Of a DNA stretch of 64,000 bases, positions 1-10,893 are shown in pieces. The DNA comes from Trichodelitschia bisporula (lineage: Eukaryota; Ascomycota; Dothideomycetes; Phaeotrichales; Phaeotrichaceae): assembly GCA_010356995.1 (NCBI GenBank), contig ML996698.1, positions 121,923 to 185,922 of the forward strand, in the 5' to 3' direction. The position numbers were made by a program, and so were the translations under genes. The stretch's first letter is position 1. The number at the start of each line of letters is the position of its first letter. The notes under the pieces are model-generated. The model worked only from the letters and a program-made list of their open reading frames with translations. It did no database searches and was not told the DNA's origin.

Positions 1-792
1 GCTATATTCTTTCTTACAATTGTTGCAGTTTTCCTCTCCCTCCTCATGGTTGTACACAGGGTCGTATAGGACATCGGGCCCAGCCTTGTCGCGAGCGAAA
101 AGAGACTGGTTGCTGAGCCTTGCAAGATAATCTAGGAAACCAACTCTTCCTTTCAGATGGCTGGCCTTCAGACTCGCCACCGCGCTCAGCAAGGCCATTG
201 GGGGCGCGTTCAGAAATCCAGTTCGTTCAACCCCGTCCGGCCTGGTCTTGCCCAAGTCGTACTGGATCACTCCGCCACAATCCTTGGACGGCTGGCAAAC
301 GACAACGTCCCCAAGCCGGATGTCGGCTATTGCGCTCGGCACACCGCCTCCGATGCCGACCATGACGCCGAGTTGAACGGAAGTGAAGGTTGACTGCATT
401 TGAGCAACCGCCGAGGCCGCCGAGTTTGTGCCCGTCAGCCCCAAGACCATGATGACAGTATTGTGTCCGCCAACGCAGCCGAGTGTGTAGCTATTGGGAT
501 CGGACGCGTCCTGGGGGAGAGGTTGATGCTCTTCATCGAGCATCTCCTGGGCTGCTGCAAGTTCAATCGGGAGCGCGCAAATCCACCCTATTGTGTAGTC
601 TTCGTGACGAAGTCGGCGGGTTGGCTTTCTGTTGGTGGCTCTCTGGAGGGCAAGTGGTAAGGTTGAGGTCTGGCTGACGTTGCTCGCGGGGGCAGGTGTG
701 GTGGTCTCACCAGCAACAGGTGAGGAGGGTCGTGAAAGACTGGAAGAGGCATGGAAGCGGCCCCGTGTCCGGATCCGCTTTGCAGGTGGCAT
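1..792 (-). CDS. NLR-type protein, N-terminal nucleoside-phosphorylase-like domain (partial)
   Basis: This is the 5' part of a gene that runs off the left edge, 264 codons in one uninterrupted frame. The first in-frame ATG is at 790-792, and a stop lies further upstream. The first ~65 residues are Ser/Thr/Pro-rich. Then comes the signature of the fungal PNP/UDP-phosphorylase superfamily domain: DYTIGWICALPIELAAA, YTLGCVGGHN, a GVMVGIGGGVPS glycine loop, DIRLGDVVV, GGVIQYDLGK and a TGFLNAPP-like stretch. In fungi this domain is usually the N-terminal annotation of NLR-like proteins, followed by NACHT or NB-ARC and then ankyrin, WD40 or TPR repeats; those parts would lie outside this window. 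Function is inferred from the family: likely a sensor in heterokaryon incompatibility or innate-like responses, with enzymatic activity untested. Confidence 0.85.
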   Translation of the reverse strand, partial: MPPAKRIRTRGRFHASSSLSRPSSPVAGETTTPAPASNVSQTSTLPLALQRATNRKPTRRLRHEDYTIGWICALPIELAAAQEMLDEEHQPLPQDASDPNSYTLGCVGGHNTVIMVLGLTGTNSAASAVAQMQSTFTSVQLGVMVGIGGGVPSAIADIRLGDVVVCQPSKDCGGVIQYDLGKTRPDGVERTGFLNAPPMALLSAVASLKASHLKGRVGFLDYLARLSNQSLFARDKAGPDVLYDPVYNHEEGEENCNNCKKEYS

Positions 793-1681
793 CTTGGAAA
801 TAATGATGCTAGTCAAGAAATTGGGGACTTGTGAAAATGCAGGAGTGGAACTGGAGGTTAACGGCGAGGCTTTGGGGCTTCGAGCTGAGCTCAACTGCGG
901 GGCAGAATGCCAAGAATGGGGCTGTGAGCTGTCGGGCGCGGAGGGGAGGACGAGATGGGAGGAGACACAGCCACATGCCACGGGGCATCAAGTTCTCCTA
1001 CCAACTGATCAGTTCATAGACGAAGACTTCGCTGGAAGACATACCCGGTTGTTCATCCATGTTGCACCGCCCACGCTGCTTGCGTCGTCTATGCCCGCGT
1101 CATAGGTGCTGTACGGGATATCGAGACTGACCAGGGCTCGAGCATAAACAGGCTCGGGAGGATGCCGGTGTGGCGGTCATGGTTTTGCGCGGGAGTTTGG
1201 CAGCGCAGTGAGGGACAGACGGGGCGTACAGACTGTTCTGATGGAGGAGATTCGTAGTTGATTCTGTGGAAGAGGTGGCCGGATAATGTGTGAGATGGGT
1301 GTCAGCAAGCGTCCTGGTGCTGGATTAAAGGCTCGATTGGAGTTGAGCAGACGACATCGTATCAGTCATGTTGTATCGTGTCGTCAGCGCGGGACTCGAG
1401 AAACACAGTACCGCGGAACAATTGAGCCCGCAGGAGCGTGCGGCCGTTCCAACTGCGAAGGAAAGGCCTCATCCCCATCGAGGAGAAACGACTGTCCATC
1501 TACAACTCCACAACTTGTCGTCAACAGGCCAACAATGGTAAAAGGTTGAAGTGCTAGACAGCGCCTAGCTTCCCCTCGAACTACCCTAGCGGCTCCTCCC
1601 GTCCATCAAGCGGCCCCATGTGGCCGTATCCATCGCATTCCCTGCCTAGCAAGTACCCCATTCTACTACCTCTTCGTTTGC
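793..1681. other. intergenic stretch, no gene seen
   Basis: This is the promoter side of the left-edge gene. Only short, mutually overlapping frames occur on both strands. I see no domain, no splice-supported exon chain and no RNA gene. Confidence 0.5.
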
Positions 1682-2386
1682 GAATAAACCGCACCCAGCT
1701 CTCCCCTCGTCGGATGGGCTATCGGAAATCACCTAGGCATACTCGCAGCAAGTCGCGCCGCGCAAAGCCTTACGTATCAGCGTATCGCTCCCAGTGTGCA
1801 AACCTTCACCGGCAACTACCCCACCGCCCCCCCGCACCTACACGCAGCCACCCTTCTAGCAACCTCTCCCGCACAGCCCCTCCTGCGGCCAAACGGATAA
1901 CCTCTACTACTACCAGTCTACTACCAGCTGCAGCTGCAGCAACTCATCCGGTGGTCGCAAGCAAAACTACCCGCAGTTCCCGACCCCCCCGCAGCACCGC
2001 CGAAACCTCCGCCAGTTCGTGACCCTCGCACCTCACTACTCCCACTTTTCGTCTAAGCGCCCGCAGAACCCATACTCACCTACGTCCTAACCCTGACCCA
2101 CCGTGGCTTTGTCCATGGCACTGGCTCCCCCTCGGAAGCCAGCCTAATCACCGACGCCACCTCCCTGCTGACCAGCACGCTGCCCCTCCCCCCGAAACGG
2201 CCCCTCCCGCGCACCCCGCACGAAATTCACGCTCCCAATATCTGGCGCCACGAACGTGTGCTGCCCGTGCGGTACATTACGGTCGCCAATCAACTTAACG
2301 CCCAGCAACAAGCCCTCGTACGCTCCCGTCCTCATCCGCCAGCGCGCCCGACACGCCCGCCTCAATGCCCCACGCGAGCCAAGTAG
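1682..2386 (+). pseudogene. possible decayed coding region, unrecognised
   Basis: One plus-strand frame reads as plausible protein for about 230 codons: a hydrophobic Ala/Leu-rich start, a Gln/Leu-rich segment, a proline-rich linker and a final mixed segment. It is interrupted by two TAA codons that no obvious intron removes. The cytosine-rich composition leaves other frames open too, so this may be compositional. I recognise no domain. Confidence 0.2.
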
Positions 2387-2457
2387 GCAGTCTGTGCTCG
2401 GGCAGCGTGGCTGCTAGGGTGAGATCAGGCGAAAAGGTAGGCGAGGCAAGGGGTAAA

Positions 2458-2542
2458 GCGAGATGAAGAAGTGGGCAAGACGAAGGCGCGGGCGAGACGA
2501 AGGGGTGGGCGAGATGAAGGGGTGGGCCAGACGAAAAAGCGG
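2458..2542 (+). repeat. 17-bp minisatellite, five units
   Basis: Five consecutive 17-bp units follow the pattern GCGAGAYGAAGGGGTGG with a few substitutions each. Flanking sequence on the left has a weaker, partly matching unit. It lies in a gene-poor stretch. Confidence 0.8.
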
Positions 2543-3148
2543 CATGCGGGAGGACGCATTGAGGCGGCAGCGATGGAGAGACCCAAGAAGGGCACGAGGC
2601 GGAAGCTAGACAAAGTAGCGGAGGGCTGATTCTCGATGCTGGGTAAGCCGCTTTTTAGATTTTCTAATTCATATAATTCGTCTGCTGGAATTTGCTAGCC
2701 ATCAAACAGGGATACCGAGCACTCTAAGCGCCGGACTTCTTGGAAGCCTGCATTGGGGAAATCTGAAGCTAGAAAAGCCGTTACAAACCGCCGGATTTGG
2801 CGGCTATTTGCCCGGGGACACAGGTATATGTCTGTGACCTATGGCCGTATGTGATTGTGCATGTCTGAAAAAGGGTTATGAGGCACTAGGCCTAGTGAGC
2901 CCTAGCTATTCCTCATCGAAGCGTCTGGCGGCGCCGTTGGCAACAAGATAGTCCGAACTGCTGATCTTCGACGGCGTAAAGCTGCCTCAATGACTTAGAA
3001 GACCCAGCCCGCTTGTCGCCATTGACCTCCAGTTGAGGACAGCCTGGCAGACTCGGCGAAAGAAAAAGATACATCCGAACCAACGTCCCTTCGAGCCCCA
3101 TGAGCTTAGCAAAAAGAGACGCAGCTGGGATGCACGTAGACCGAGAAG

Positions 3149-3154
3149 AAAAAA
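3149..3154 (-). terminator. RNA polymerase III terminator of the tRNA
   Basis: A run of six T on the minus strand begins about 9 bases after the tRNA discriminator base. This is the usual Pol III stop signal. Confidence 0.7.
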
Positions 3155-3163
3155 TGATTGAAC

Positions 3164-3252
3164 CGACAGTGACAGGACTCGAACCTGTGCGGCCGAAGCC
3201 ATATGATAACGATGATTCGAGTCATACCCATTAACCACTCTGGCACACTGCC
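3164..3252 (-). tRNA. tRNA-Ser(CGA) with 8-nt intron
   Basis: The minus strand folds as a class II tRNA. The acceptor 5' strand GGCAGTG pairs with CACTGTC (one G-U pair), followed by discriminator G. The D arm contains AGTGGTTAA. The anticodon stem TATGA pairs perfectly with TCATA only if 8 nucleotides (TCATCGTT) after position 37 are removed, which leaves the loop CTCGAAA with anticodon CGA. A serine-type variable arm follows, then a T arm with GGTTCGAGTCC (the internal B box). Intron position one base 3' of the anticodon is canonical. It decodes UCG. Confidence 0.88.
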
Positions 3253-3624
3253 TTTGGGTAAACTTTTGCAGGCGTTTGTAATTGTTGAATGGCAACCATT
3301 GCCTCCACCTGTTGTTCCGCTTTGTCGAAGATTTTCGGGGAATTGATGCATCATTGGGCCCCCGGCATGAACAAGAGGCGGTCAAGGTTCCCAGATGCAA
3401 GGTGCGGAAGCCCTTAGCCAATGGGCTGCGCATGCTGTACCGTGCCGGACTATCGAACTCACCTGAAGAAAATCTGCAAGGCTGAAGGACGAAGCAGGGT
3501 GGGCACGGACCACCGTTGCCGGTGGTCGGAGTGCAATCCCTCTCGACATGAATCACAGCATTTGGCCGATTCCAGTTGTCTTCGTGCTATTAAGAAAATC
3601 CCAGCGTGCGGGAACTTGCACGTT

Positions 3625-3822
3625 TCACATTAGAAAGGATATCCGCGCATTCAGCGATCCGATCATAAATGAGTCGCGTGAGAAGCCGTATATGGAGTAT
3701 GGTCTGCCCGCCAGCGTGACCTCGGGTATCGGTGGGACAGCACGCAGTCTGAGGTTGCTTTGCGGATACACGGGGTCCAAGTGCTTGAAGATTCGTTCTT
3801 CGTTGCAGAGAGAGAGGGCCAA
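3625..3822 (-). CDS. possible C-terminal exon of an unrecognised protein
   Basis: A minus-strand frame of about 65 codons has convincing protein-like composition (segments such as LDPVYPQSNLRLRAVPPIPE and GRPYSIYGFSRDSF) and ends at a TGA. No ATG opens it and no upstream exon could be chained with confidence. It may be the last exon or a relic. I do not recognise the family. Confidence 0.25.
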   Translation of the reverse strand: MALSLCNEERIFKHLDPVYPQSNLRLRAVPPIPEVTLAGRPYSIYGFSRDSFMIGSLNARISFLM

Positions 3823-4155
3823 TGCGGTGCAGATGGTAGTGAGAAAAGCGGTAAGCGGTCAGCGCCGTCCTTTGCCGACATCACGATACTTGATGAACAT
3901 TCACGTGAGATTTAATGGTCAGAACAGCTGAGAAACATTGGAATGCAAATATCGGTTGGATTGGAGATCTCTAGTAAACTACGTCGCGCGAAAGCAGAGG
4001 ATTTAATGTAATTTGCAAGCTCGAAGATGATCACAACACTCAACCAGCGGCATTAGAAGCGACCTCCTCAGATTCTGACTAGAACTAGGAGCAGCATCTG
4101 AAGTATCTGATTCATCGCCCACATACTCGCTACCTTCCCCCTGCGCACAGGCGCG

Positions 4156-4999
4156 TCAATCCTCTGCAACATCGATCCGAGAGTTGACTATACAGGTCAG
4201 AAACAACACGGAGACTCCGTTCTCTTTGAAGTACGCAAGCCATGGCGCCCTGGTAGTGGCATAGGTGAGCATCCTAACCTTTGAGTCGATGCCAACCTTT
4301 GCCCAACGGAACTGAGGCTTCCGGGTTATCTTGTCGAAGTTCCACTGACGAATTGCGTCTTCCCAGATTTTCATGACTGGGCCTCCGCACTTCTAGCCTT
4401 CAGAAGGGTTGGTCTGCCGCTCGGTCATATCGCTAAGTTTGTATACAACGACGATATTTGGTCGGTCTTTGCTGTAGCAGGTTAGATGTGGATGTCAAAT
4501 CATCTGCTAGGACGACATACCCTCTTCGGCTTCTTCAAATTAAGGAGAGCGGACCCTTGCTTGATGTCTGAGAGTGTCTCGTGGCCTGCTAGGTACACAC
4601 AAAGTACTTTGATGCAAGAGACGTCACTCGTGCGTGCGCAAACTATAGTGGTCAGCTTCACGTCGGCCAATAATGGTTGTGGAACGTACTTGCGCGTATA
4701 TATCCATCGCCGGGTCGTCAGCCCAATTGAAGCCCGACTTCCATATGTTCGAAGGAGATTGTACGTTGAGCCTGGCACTCAGTCCCACGATGACCCTGAG
4801 GTCAGGCTCTATATAATGACATCGGATGTTGCTGATGTATGCCCAGACTGCCGGTGGATATGGAGGCGGATCCCAACCAGCGTGCGCACTTTCGCAGCAA
4901 TGATAGCCGCCAACTGTTCGGTGTCGACTCAAAGCGAGCCTTCTCAGCCGCGAACTGCACCGGCGTCAACCGACCAATCTGGTAGCTCCCCAGACACAT
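4156..4999 (-). pseudogene. spliced or decayed gene of unknown family
   Basis: An ATG at 4997-4999 follows a pyrimidine-rich leader with a TATA-like stretch. Protein-like segments then appear in succession: one resembling LAAIIAAKVRTLVG, a proline/tryptophan segment with WDPPPYPPAVWAYISN, a segment with GFNWADDPAMDIYAQ, and one with LLNLKKPK followed by a good intron (GTATGT...CTAAC...CTACAG) and RPNIVVVYKLSDM. A last segment (KIWEDAIRQWNF onward) follows a stop codon. The early segments lie in different frames that no ordinary intron reconciles, so the gene is either mis-modelled here or decaying. The family was not recognised. Confidence 0.3.
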
Positions 5000-5899
5000 C
5001 TGACTGGTGGGTTTTAGCCGTCGCAAATGAATGAGTGAGTATATAGCAGAGGAAGAGTATAGTAGGTGATATAAAAAGATGGTGTGTGTTGATGAAAAGA
5101 AGTGGAGGAGAAGTGCGAGGGAGATGGGGTCATTCGATTAAGCGAGCAGTCCCGTGAATGTCTATTGGTCAATGGCTTCGTCCCCGGGCGAAACTGAGGG
5201 AAGGAACGACGCTCTGGGTCCAGCACTAGCATCGCTCCTTCCCCGCAGTACGGATGCGCTGACTCGCAGCGAAGCACGTAAGCTCCGATGACTTGCACGG
5301 CTCAGAACTTCGAGTCAAGCCCAGTTGCACAGGTTGAAGGCTTGAACATGCACAACGCGATGGCGGCCAAGCGGTGGCATCAATGGGACGGCCCGGTCCG
5401 CCTTAGCACCCAGCTCGTCGGGATTATGCGGGGTGCTGATCGGCAGTCAGTGGACGTTCTGATTTGCTTGAGCTGCAGGAGAATTGGAGACTTTCCCCCA
5501 ATACCAACGTATAAATCGCGAGTGCACCGCACCTTGCTCTGCAGCTGCTACCACACCTCCATACCTTCTCAACTGGCCCACAATTACCCTGCTGACACCA
5601 CCTTACCGCCCTCCATATTTCTCAGCTGGCCCCGTAACTACCCTGCTTACATGACTATACCTGATGTGGTTATGGAAGGAACATTCTTATGTAAGCGAGA
5701 TCATGATGTAATGCGAGTATGATGGAAGGAAGGAGCAAAGGAGGATACCTGGCATCGTTTATTTAAACCTCAAGAGTCTCTGACTCTCTCCATCTCCTCG
5801 TCTTTCATCAACTCTTTCACAATAACCATATTGTATACACGTACCAATGAGCCTTGTTCTATATCAATACCTCCCTCTCCATACCTTGCAAGTCGGCTC

Positions 5900-7700
5900 G
5901 TGAAGACCCCGCTTGTTGTCGACATCCTCCATAAATACCCTCTCCCCTCCACTCTTCGACACGCATCCTCGCCCCAGTCCTCCATTCATCCACCCACCTT
6001 TTCCAGCACACGCATGTCCTTTGCGACCTCCCAACACACGCACCGCGTCTGCAAACGCAGCCTCCGCATCCCCCTCGCCCCGTCCCCAGCTCTCACAGCA
6101 TCCCCATACCATCTCCGCCGGTATGGGTCCTTCCGCCGCCACCTCTCCCGGTTCCTTTCCTACCACCTGTCCCGGTCTCCCTGCTACCGCCTTTTCCGGC
6201 CCCTTTATGCCGCTAGGTATTTCACCGACTTTACAAGTCTATTCTCGGCTAGCCTATGTTCACAGAAGGACAGCCCTTACCGTAGCACCTCCTAGCGCCC
6301 CCTCACCCTCCCCCTCCCGCCTCGCCGATGTACTTTGATGGCAGGACGATCGCCTCTGCATAGGGCTTACCCTTAGGGTACGTGGGTGACGCGAGCCCGG
6401 AGGAGATGGTAGTACTACTCTAGCCCACCGCCTATCTCGGGGTCACACCTGAGGAGCGGGTGCGGCAACTGATAGCTCTCCTACTAGAGCCGCTATATCA
6501 GCCGTAGGCTAAAAACCTACGTGCTGTTATACGGCTCTACCAGGAGGGTTCCCTTTGGTGTAGACCCAAGGTTTGCACATTGGCACTGCAGTTCGGCATA
6601 CGTTGCCCCAGGACAACAGTACCGAACACCCTTTCGGGCGGCGCCGTCAAGCACCACACAACTAAGCTTCAGTCCCATCCTTCAAGACGGACTGAACAAT
6701 CTCTTCCATGCAACTCTTAGAGGAGTATATCCAGCTAGGATTTCAGTTGGCAGCATTACAAACAGTCAGGCGTACCGTACAAACCGAATTTGTTCAAGCC
6801 TGTACTCGCCCAGTTCTTGGAAGAATACCCTTTTGAGCCAGTGGACAGTCCTGAAAACTGGCGCGACAGTCGGGAAGAAATCGAACCAAGGCTCAGGGAC
6901 TTTGTCACAGCGACCTTTGCCACGATACCCTTCTCCGCTCTAAAATCGTCTACGTCCAGCAAGGACTCGTCGTCACCCCCCAGGAGTCCTTCCTCTCTAA
7001 AAGCCACCTCTGGCTCAAGGTATGCATATCCGTCAACTGTTCGGGCTTTATCCACAACGCGAAGGTGCTAATGCCCATTTAGAACCAGAGCCTCGGCGGG
7101 ATGCAAGCTCCTCAGGTGCCGACGGCCTCCTATCTGGCTCACCCCCGGATGCCGACGGCGGATGTATGAGCTTTTTCTTTCTTTTTCCTTTTTATCTGAT
7201 GTTTTCCAAGGTGTACTCGTACTGCCAGATCCGCCCCCCTTTGAAGGAGCTCCGGTTTTATAACCCAGAATTGTACCCCTCAATGAAGCCATGTCGGCGA
7301 ATGCCATCCAAGTCAAGGTGACCTTGAATACGGGAAGCACTATAACCGTGGTCTGGTGGCACGAGTTGTGGCTGTTGGGGCTTTCTGTTGCTTTACCCCA
7401 TACTCGGGTATATTACGCGGATGGCGCCAGTGAATAGTGCTTGTTTTTGGTGATAGAAGTACAACTTTTGGATGGTGCCGGACATTCAGTATCGGATAGG
7501 TTTATGGAGGGGGGGATTGTTCGGGTTTATCATTTGGGATTGGATAGGTTATCGGGCAGGGCTTTACCTGTGCAGATGTTTAAGGGCAGTCTTGAGGGAC
7601 GTACTCCATTATTCGTAGCGGGGTGTAAGAGTAACTTAGCCGCTATACTTCCTCGGTAGTTAGGGATATTGGCATAGGGATGATGGGATTGAAACTTCGC
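5900..7700 (+). mobile_element. fossil with gag/retropepsin-like character
   Basis: A proline-rich 5' part is followed by fragments of charged, helical, gag-like protein and, near 7.32-7.45 kb, a segment with an aspartic-protease-like LNTGSTITVV motif. The order fits a degraded LTR-retroelement gag-protease region, but no reverse transcriptase, integrase or terminal repeats were found, so the family assignment is tentative. It is clearly broken, with several interruptions, and looks old. Confidence 0.3.
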
Positions 7701-8063
7701 GTATTTCTGGGCGTTCATGGCGAAGGTGGGATTTGAAGCTTTGTGTATTTCTGGGCGTTAGAGAATCTCCTTTTCAAATCAATGGCTTCCAGACAGTTCC
7801 GACGCCCTCTGTTCGGGGAATTATTAGATCGAGAGGCAACTTTTCTTACATCGACAGGTTGCATCGACAGGTTGCAGTTGAGCGGGTAATCGAGACTGCT
7901 CGCCCAGCATGCAAGTTCAGCCTCGCCAAATGCACCCTTATCATGGAAGACGGAACCAATTCAACACCCGCAAGCCGATTCTATGCCCAAAACTCTTATC
8001 ATTACACATCAGATACACTATACAGTCTTCTCCTCCGTCTCTTTACCACCACATCCACTAGTT

Positions 8064-9192
8064 CTATAACCGATCATCCCCATCCCTCAGGCCTTCCGCC
8101 CAAGCCTCCGAGTCATCACTTTCGCTCTCTCCATCCATCATCCCAGCTGACCACGCCGCCGCATCGTCCTCATCTGCGCCCGGTGGGGTTGTGGGAGTAG
8201 CGGGCGTCGGCGTTGTTACGTCCCAGCAGCCGAGCCAGCCGGGGGTCATACATGCCGAAGTCGTGGGTGGGGCTGCCTTGAAAGTTGACGTCTTTCCCGG
8301 TAAGGTTGATGACTTAGCCGTTGATGTTGTGGTCTTCGCGGTTAATGTCGTGGATCTTGCCGTAAATGTTGTGGACTTCGCAGTTGATGTTGTGGACTTC
8401 GTGGCTGATATTGACGACTTCACTGCGGATGTTGAGGTCTTCGCCGCTGATGTCGAGGTCTTCGAACTTGATGTTGTGGTCTTCGCGATTGACGCTGACG
8501 TCTTCACTGCCGATGTCGAGGTCTTCGCCGCCGAAGAGGGCGTCTTCCCCGCAGCCGTAGACACCGACGTTTTCCCCGTCGCCGCCGTAGACGTCTTCCC
8601 CACCACCCCCGTCCCCGTCCCCGTCAACTCCGGCGGATCCCAACACCCAAACAACCCCATACTCTTACACAACTTCGTCGTCGTCGCCGTCACACTCCCC
8701 ACCGTCGTCCTCGCCCCCGCCGTCCCAGTTAACGTAGTAACCGGCGTCGCAACTTCCGGACTATCCCAGCACCCCACAAACAACCCCGGCGTCTCACAAC
8801 TCACCGTCACGGGCGCCGTCAAAACCACCTCCTTCCCAGTCGTCGTCACCGGCGGACACTGTCCCGCCGTAAACACACTAACATTCGCCCCCCCCGGCGC
8901 CGCCGTCCCACTAACAATCGGAATCACCCCCTCCCTTCCCCACCCCGGCCTTTTCGGCACAGCCCCCACGCTCGGGTCCGCGCAGTCAAGCACACTGCAC
9001 CGCTCCGTACAATTCCTTAGGCATATATCGCCGCAGTCGCGCGTGCCCGCGGGACACGAGCAGGCGCACCGCTCGGCGGTGGAGAGGGAGAAGGACCACC
9101 CGCCGAAGAGGGTCCCGACGGCTTCGGCGTAGGTGTCGGCTAAAAGGTCGCAGCCCCAGTGGGTCCAGGAGAGGGGGTTGGGGGTTGCGCTG

Positions 9193-9265
<73 letters not shown>

Positions 9266-10401
9266 CGCGCCGGGCTGGGGCGGCGGTGGGGGGTTTGCTG
9301 TTGGTTGTGGGAGGGGGGGAGGTGGGAGGAGAGCCGGTGTTGGTATCGGCTCCGTAGTACGCGTGGCATGCGGCGTGCATGCAGTCGCGGAAGCGGGCGT
9401 TGCACTCCTCGAAGGGGGTGCCGCAATCATCTGTCTTCATTAGCCCTCATCCCAAATCCATCCTCCCTCCCCCCCCCACCCCATATCCCCTCCCCCTCCC
9501 GCCAGGGAGGTTCCACCGGGGCCGAGACCACTCACCATAGCACAAATCATGCATATTACAACAAACCGTAAACCTGAAGTCAGGAACCTTCATCCCATTC
9601 TCCGCCCCACACCCGTTAAAACTCGCGGGACGGGCGCAGTGCTTCTCCTCCGCCACCAATCCAAACGGCACGACGGGACAGCGCGGCGCGTACCCTTTTT
9701 GGTCCCGGTCGTTGACGAGGCCCCATACTGGGGAGGTGAGGAAGGCGAAGGGGTCGTAGTGCGTGGTGTGGGAGGGGGTTTGGCGCCGGTGGAGGGTGGG
9801 GAGGATGGTGGAGAGCCACTGGCGCATACGGGAGGAGGGGGGAGGGTGGAGGTTCCGAGCGCGTAGGTGTCCGGCTTGCCGATGCCGTACCAATTCCATC
9901 CCGGGGGGGAGATGCATCGTCAAGCTGCCGTCGCATTCGACGCCGAAGACGCTTGTCAGATAGCCCCTCCCCGTCCCTCCTCCATCTGCTCCATCCTCGC
10001 CGAACACAAACCCGACCCGTCCATCCTCCCATACTGCAACCCGCTCTTCGCCCAGCACCAAGTCCGACCATCTATCCCGTTAGCCCGTAAGCGTCACTCA
10101 TCAGAGCTACTCACCCTTCACGTCCCGCCCCGGGCCTAAGCCTGAACTCTGGAATCACGGGTAAGATAGAGGGCGCTTTCGCGAGCACGCCGTCGATGTT
10201 CGTGAAGGGGATGCCGTCGGCGGGATCAAGGAGGCGCTGGGGGTTTAGCTGGGATGGGATGAGATGGGGAGGGGGACTTACGAAGACCGCTTCCCTTCCC
10301 TCAGGAAACACACACGGCCTCGCAACTTCCACCGCCGCCCGTGCATACCCGCAGACAAGCAGCAACGCCGCCCATCTCGTGAATCGCGACCCGCGTACCA
10401 T
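8064..10401 (-). CDS. secreted phospholipase A2 with long low-complexity tail
   Basis: Four exons (10401-10282, 10236-10115, 10071-9536, 9430-8064) give 714 aa with consistent phases. The ATG at 10401 opens a signal peptide (hydrophobic core ALLLVCGYARAA). The catalytic domain carries SFNGCG, VPDFRFTVCCNMHDLCY with the His-Asp pair near residues 255-256, and then DDCGTPFEEC and CMHAACHAYYG, as in the fungal/prokaryotic PLA2 family (PF09056). The enzyme should hydrolyse the sn-2 ester of phospholipids outside the cell. After it come a polyproline run encoded by a G:C homopolymer, a second cysteine-rich region (CACSCPAGTRDCGDICLRNC) and a Ser/Thr/Lys repeat tail built of KTSTSA-like units. The tail and second Cys region are unusual additions; length is several times the ~120-200 aa enzyme core. 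A broken inverted copy lies at 47.1-48.7 kb. Confidence 0.85.
9196..9265 (+). repeat. 70-bp poly-G homopolymer inside the PLA2 coding sequence
   Basis: Seventy consecutive G (C on the coding strand) encode about 23 CCC proline codons. The paralogue at 48.3 kb has a mixed Pro-rich sequence here, so the pure run is recent or an assembly product. Its exact length decides the frame of everything downstream. Confidence 0.9.
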
Positions 10402-10457
10402 CAGACGTCCAAGCACACAACTGCTGGAAGCCGTGTATTACCACAACCAAAACGCAG

Positions 10458-10500
10458 AACAAGAAACAACAAGAAACAACAAGAAACAACAAGAAACAAA
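10458..10500 (+). repeat. 10-bp tandem repeat (AACAAGAAAC)n
   Basis: Four near-perfect units lie just upstream of the PLA2 start codon, so in its promoter or 5' leader. The homologous leader of the inverted copy near 47.16 kb retains only a short, degenerate version. Confidence 0.8.
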
Positions 10501-10893
10501 CCTCAGCTCAACAAACCCACCACCCCATCTATCCCCCCCAACCCCAACCCACCCTCTGAACACCCAGCCCTACCGCCGCATATTAACCCCATACCCCGCG
10601 CTATAGTGCCCCGCAAGCGACGTTCCAAAGCCCTAGAACCACTTGCCACGCGAAGATGGCAAGTAGATGAGATACGCACGGGCCGAGCCATTGATGGGCG
10701 CGTCACTGAGCCGATCGGCGGGAGCGAGTTTCGGGCGCTGGGCATCGGAGTCAGTACTCTCCTCACTCGGTACCAAGTACCCAGATAGGCACATGTAGAA
10801 TTGTGATATCGCTCATAAACGTCTACAACATACGGATTATATGCCCCCCCCCCCCAAAAAAAAACCCGCCCAAAACGCCCCCGCTGAACACAC

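Noticed and set aside
8191-9132. 313-codon plus-strand frame
   Set aside because: Antisense shadow of the PLA2 repeat tail; Val/Asp/Phe repeats mirror the KTSTSA repeats on the coding strand.
9133-9571. Plus-strand polyglycine frames
   Set aside because: Produced only by the 70-bp G run; the minus strand carries the spliced PLA2 gene.
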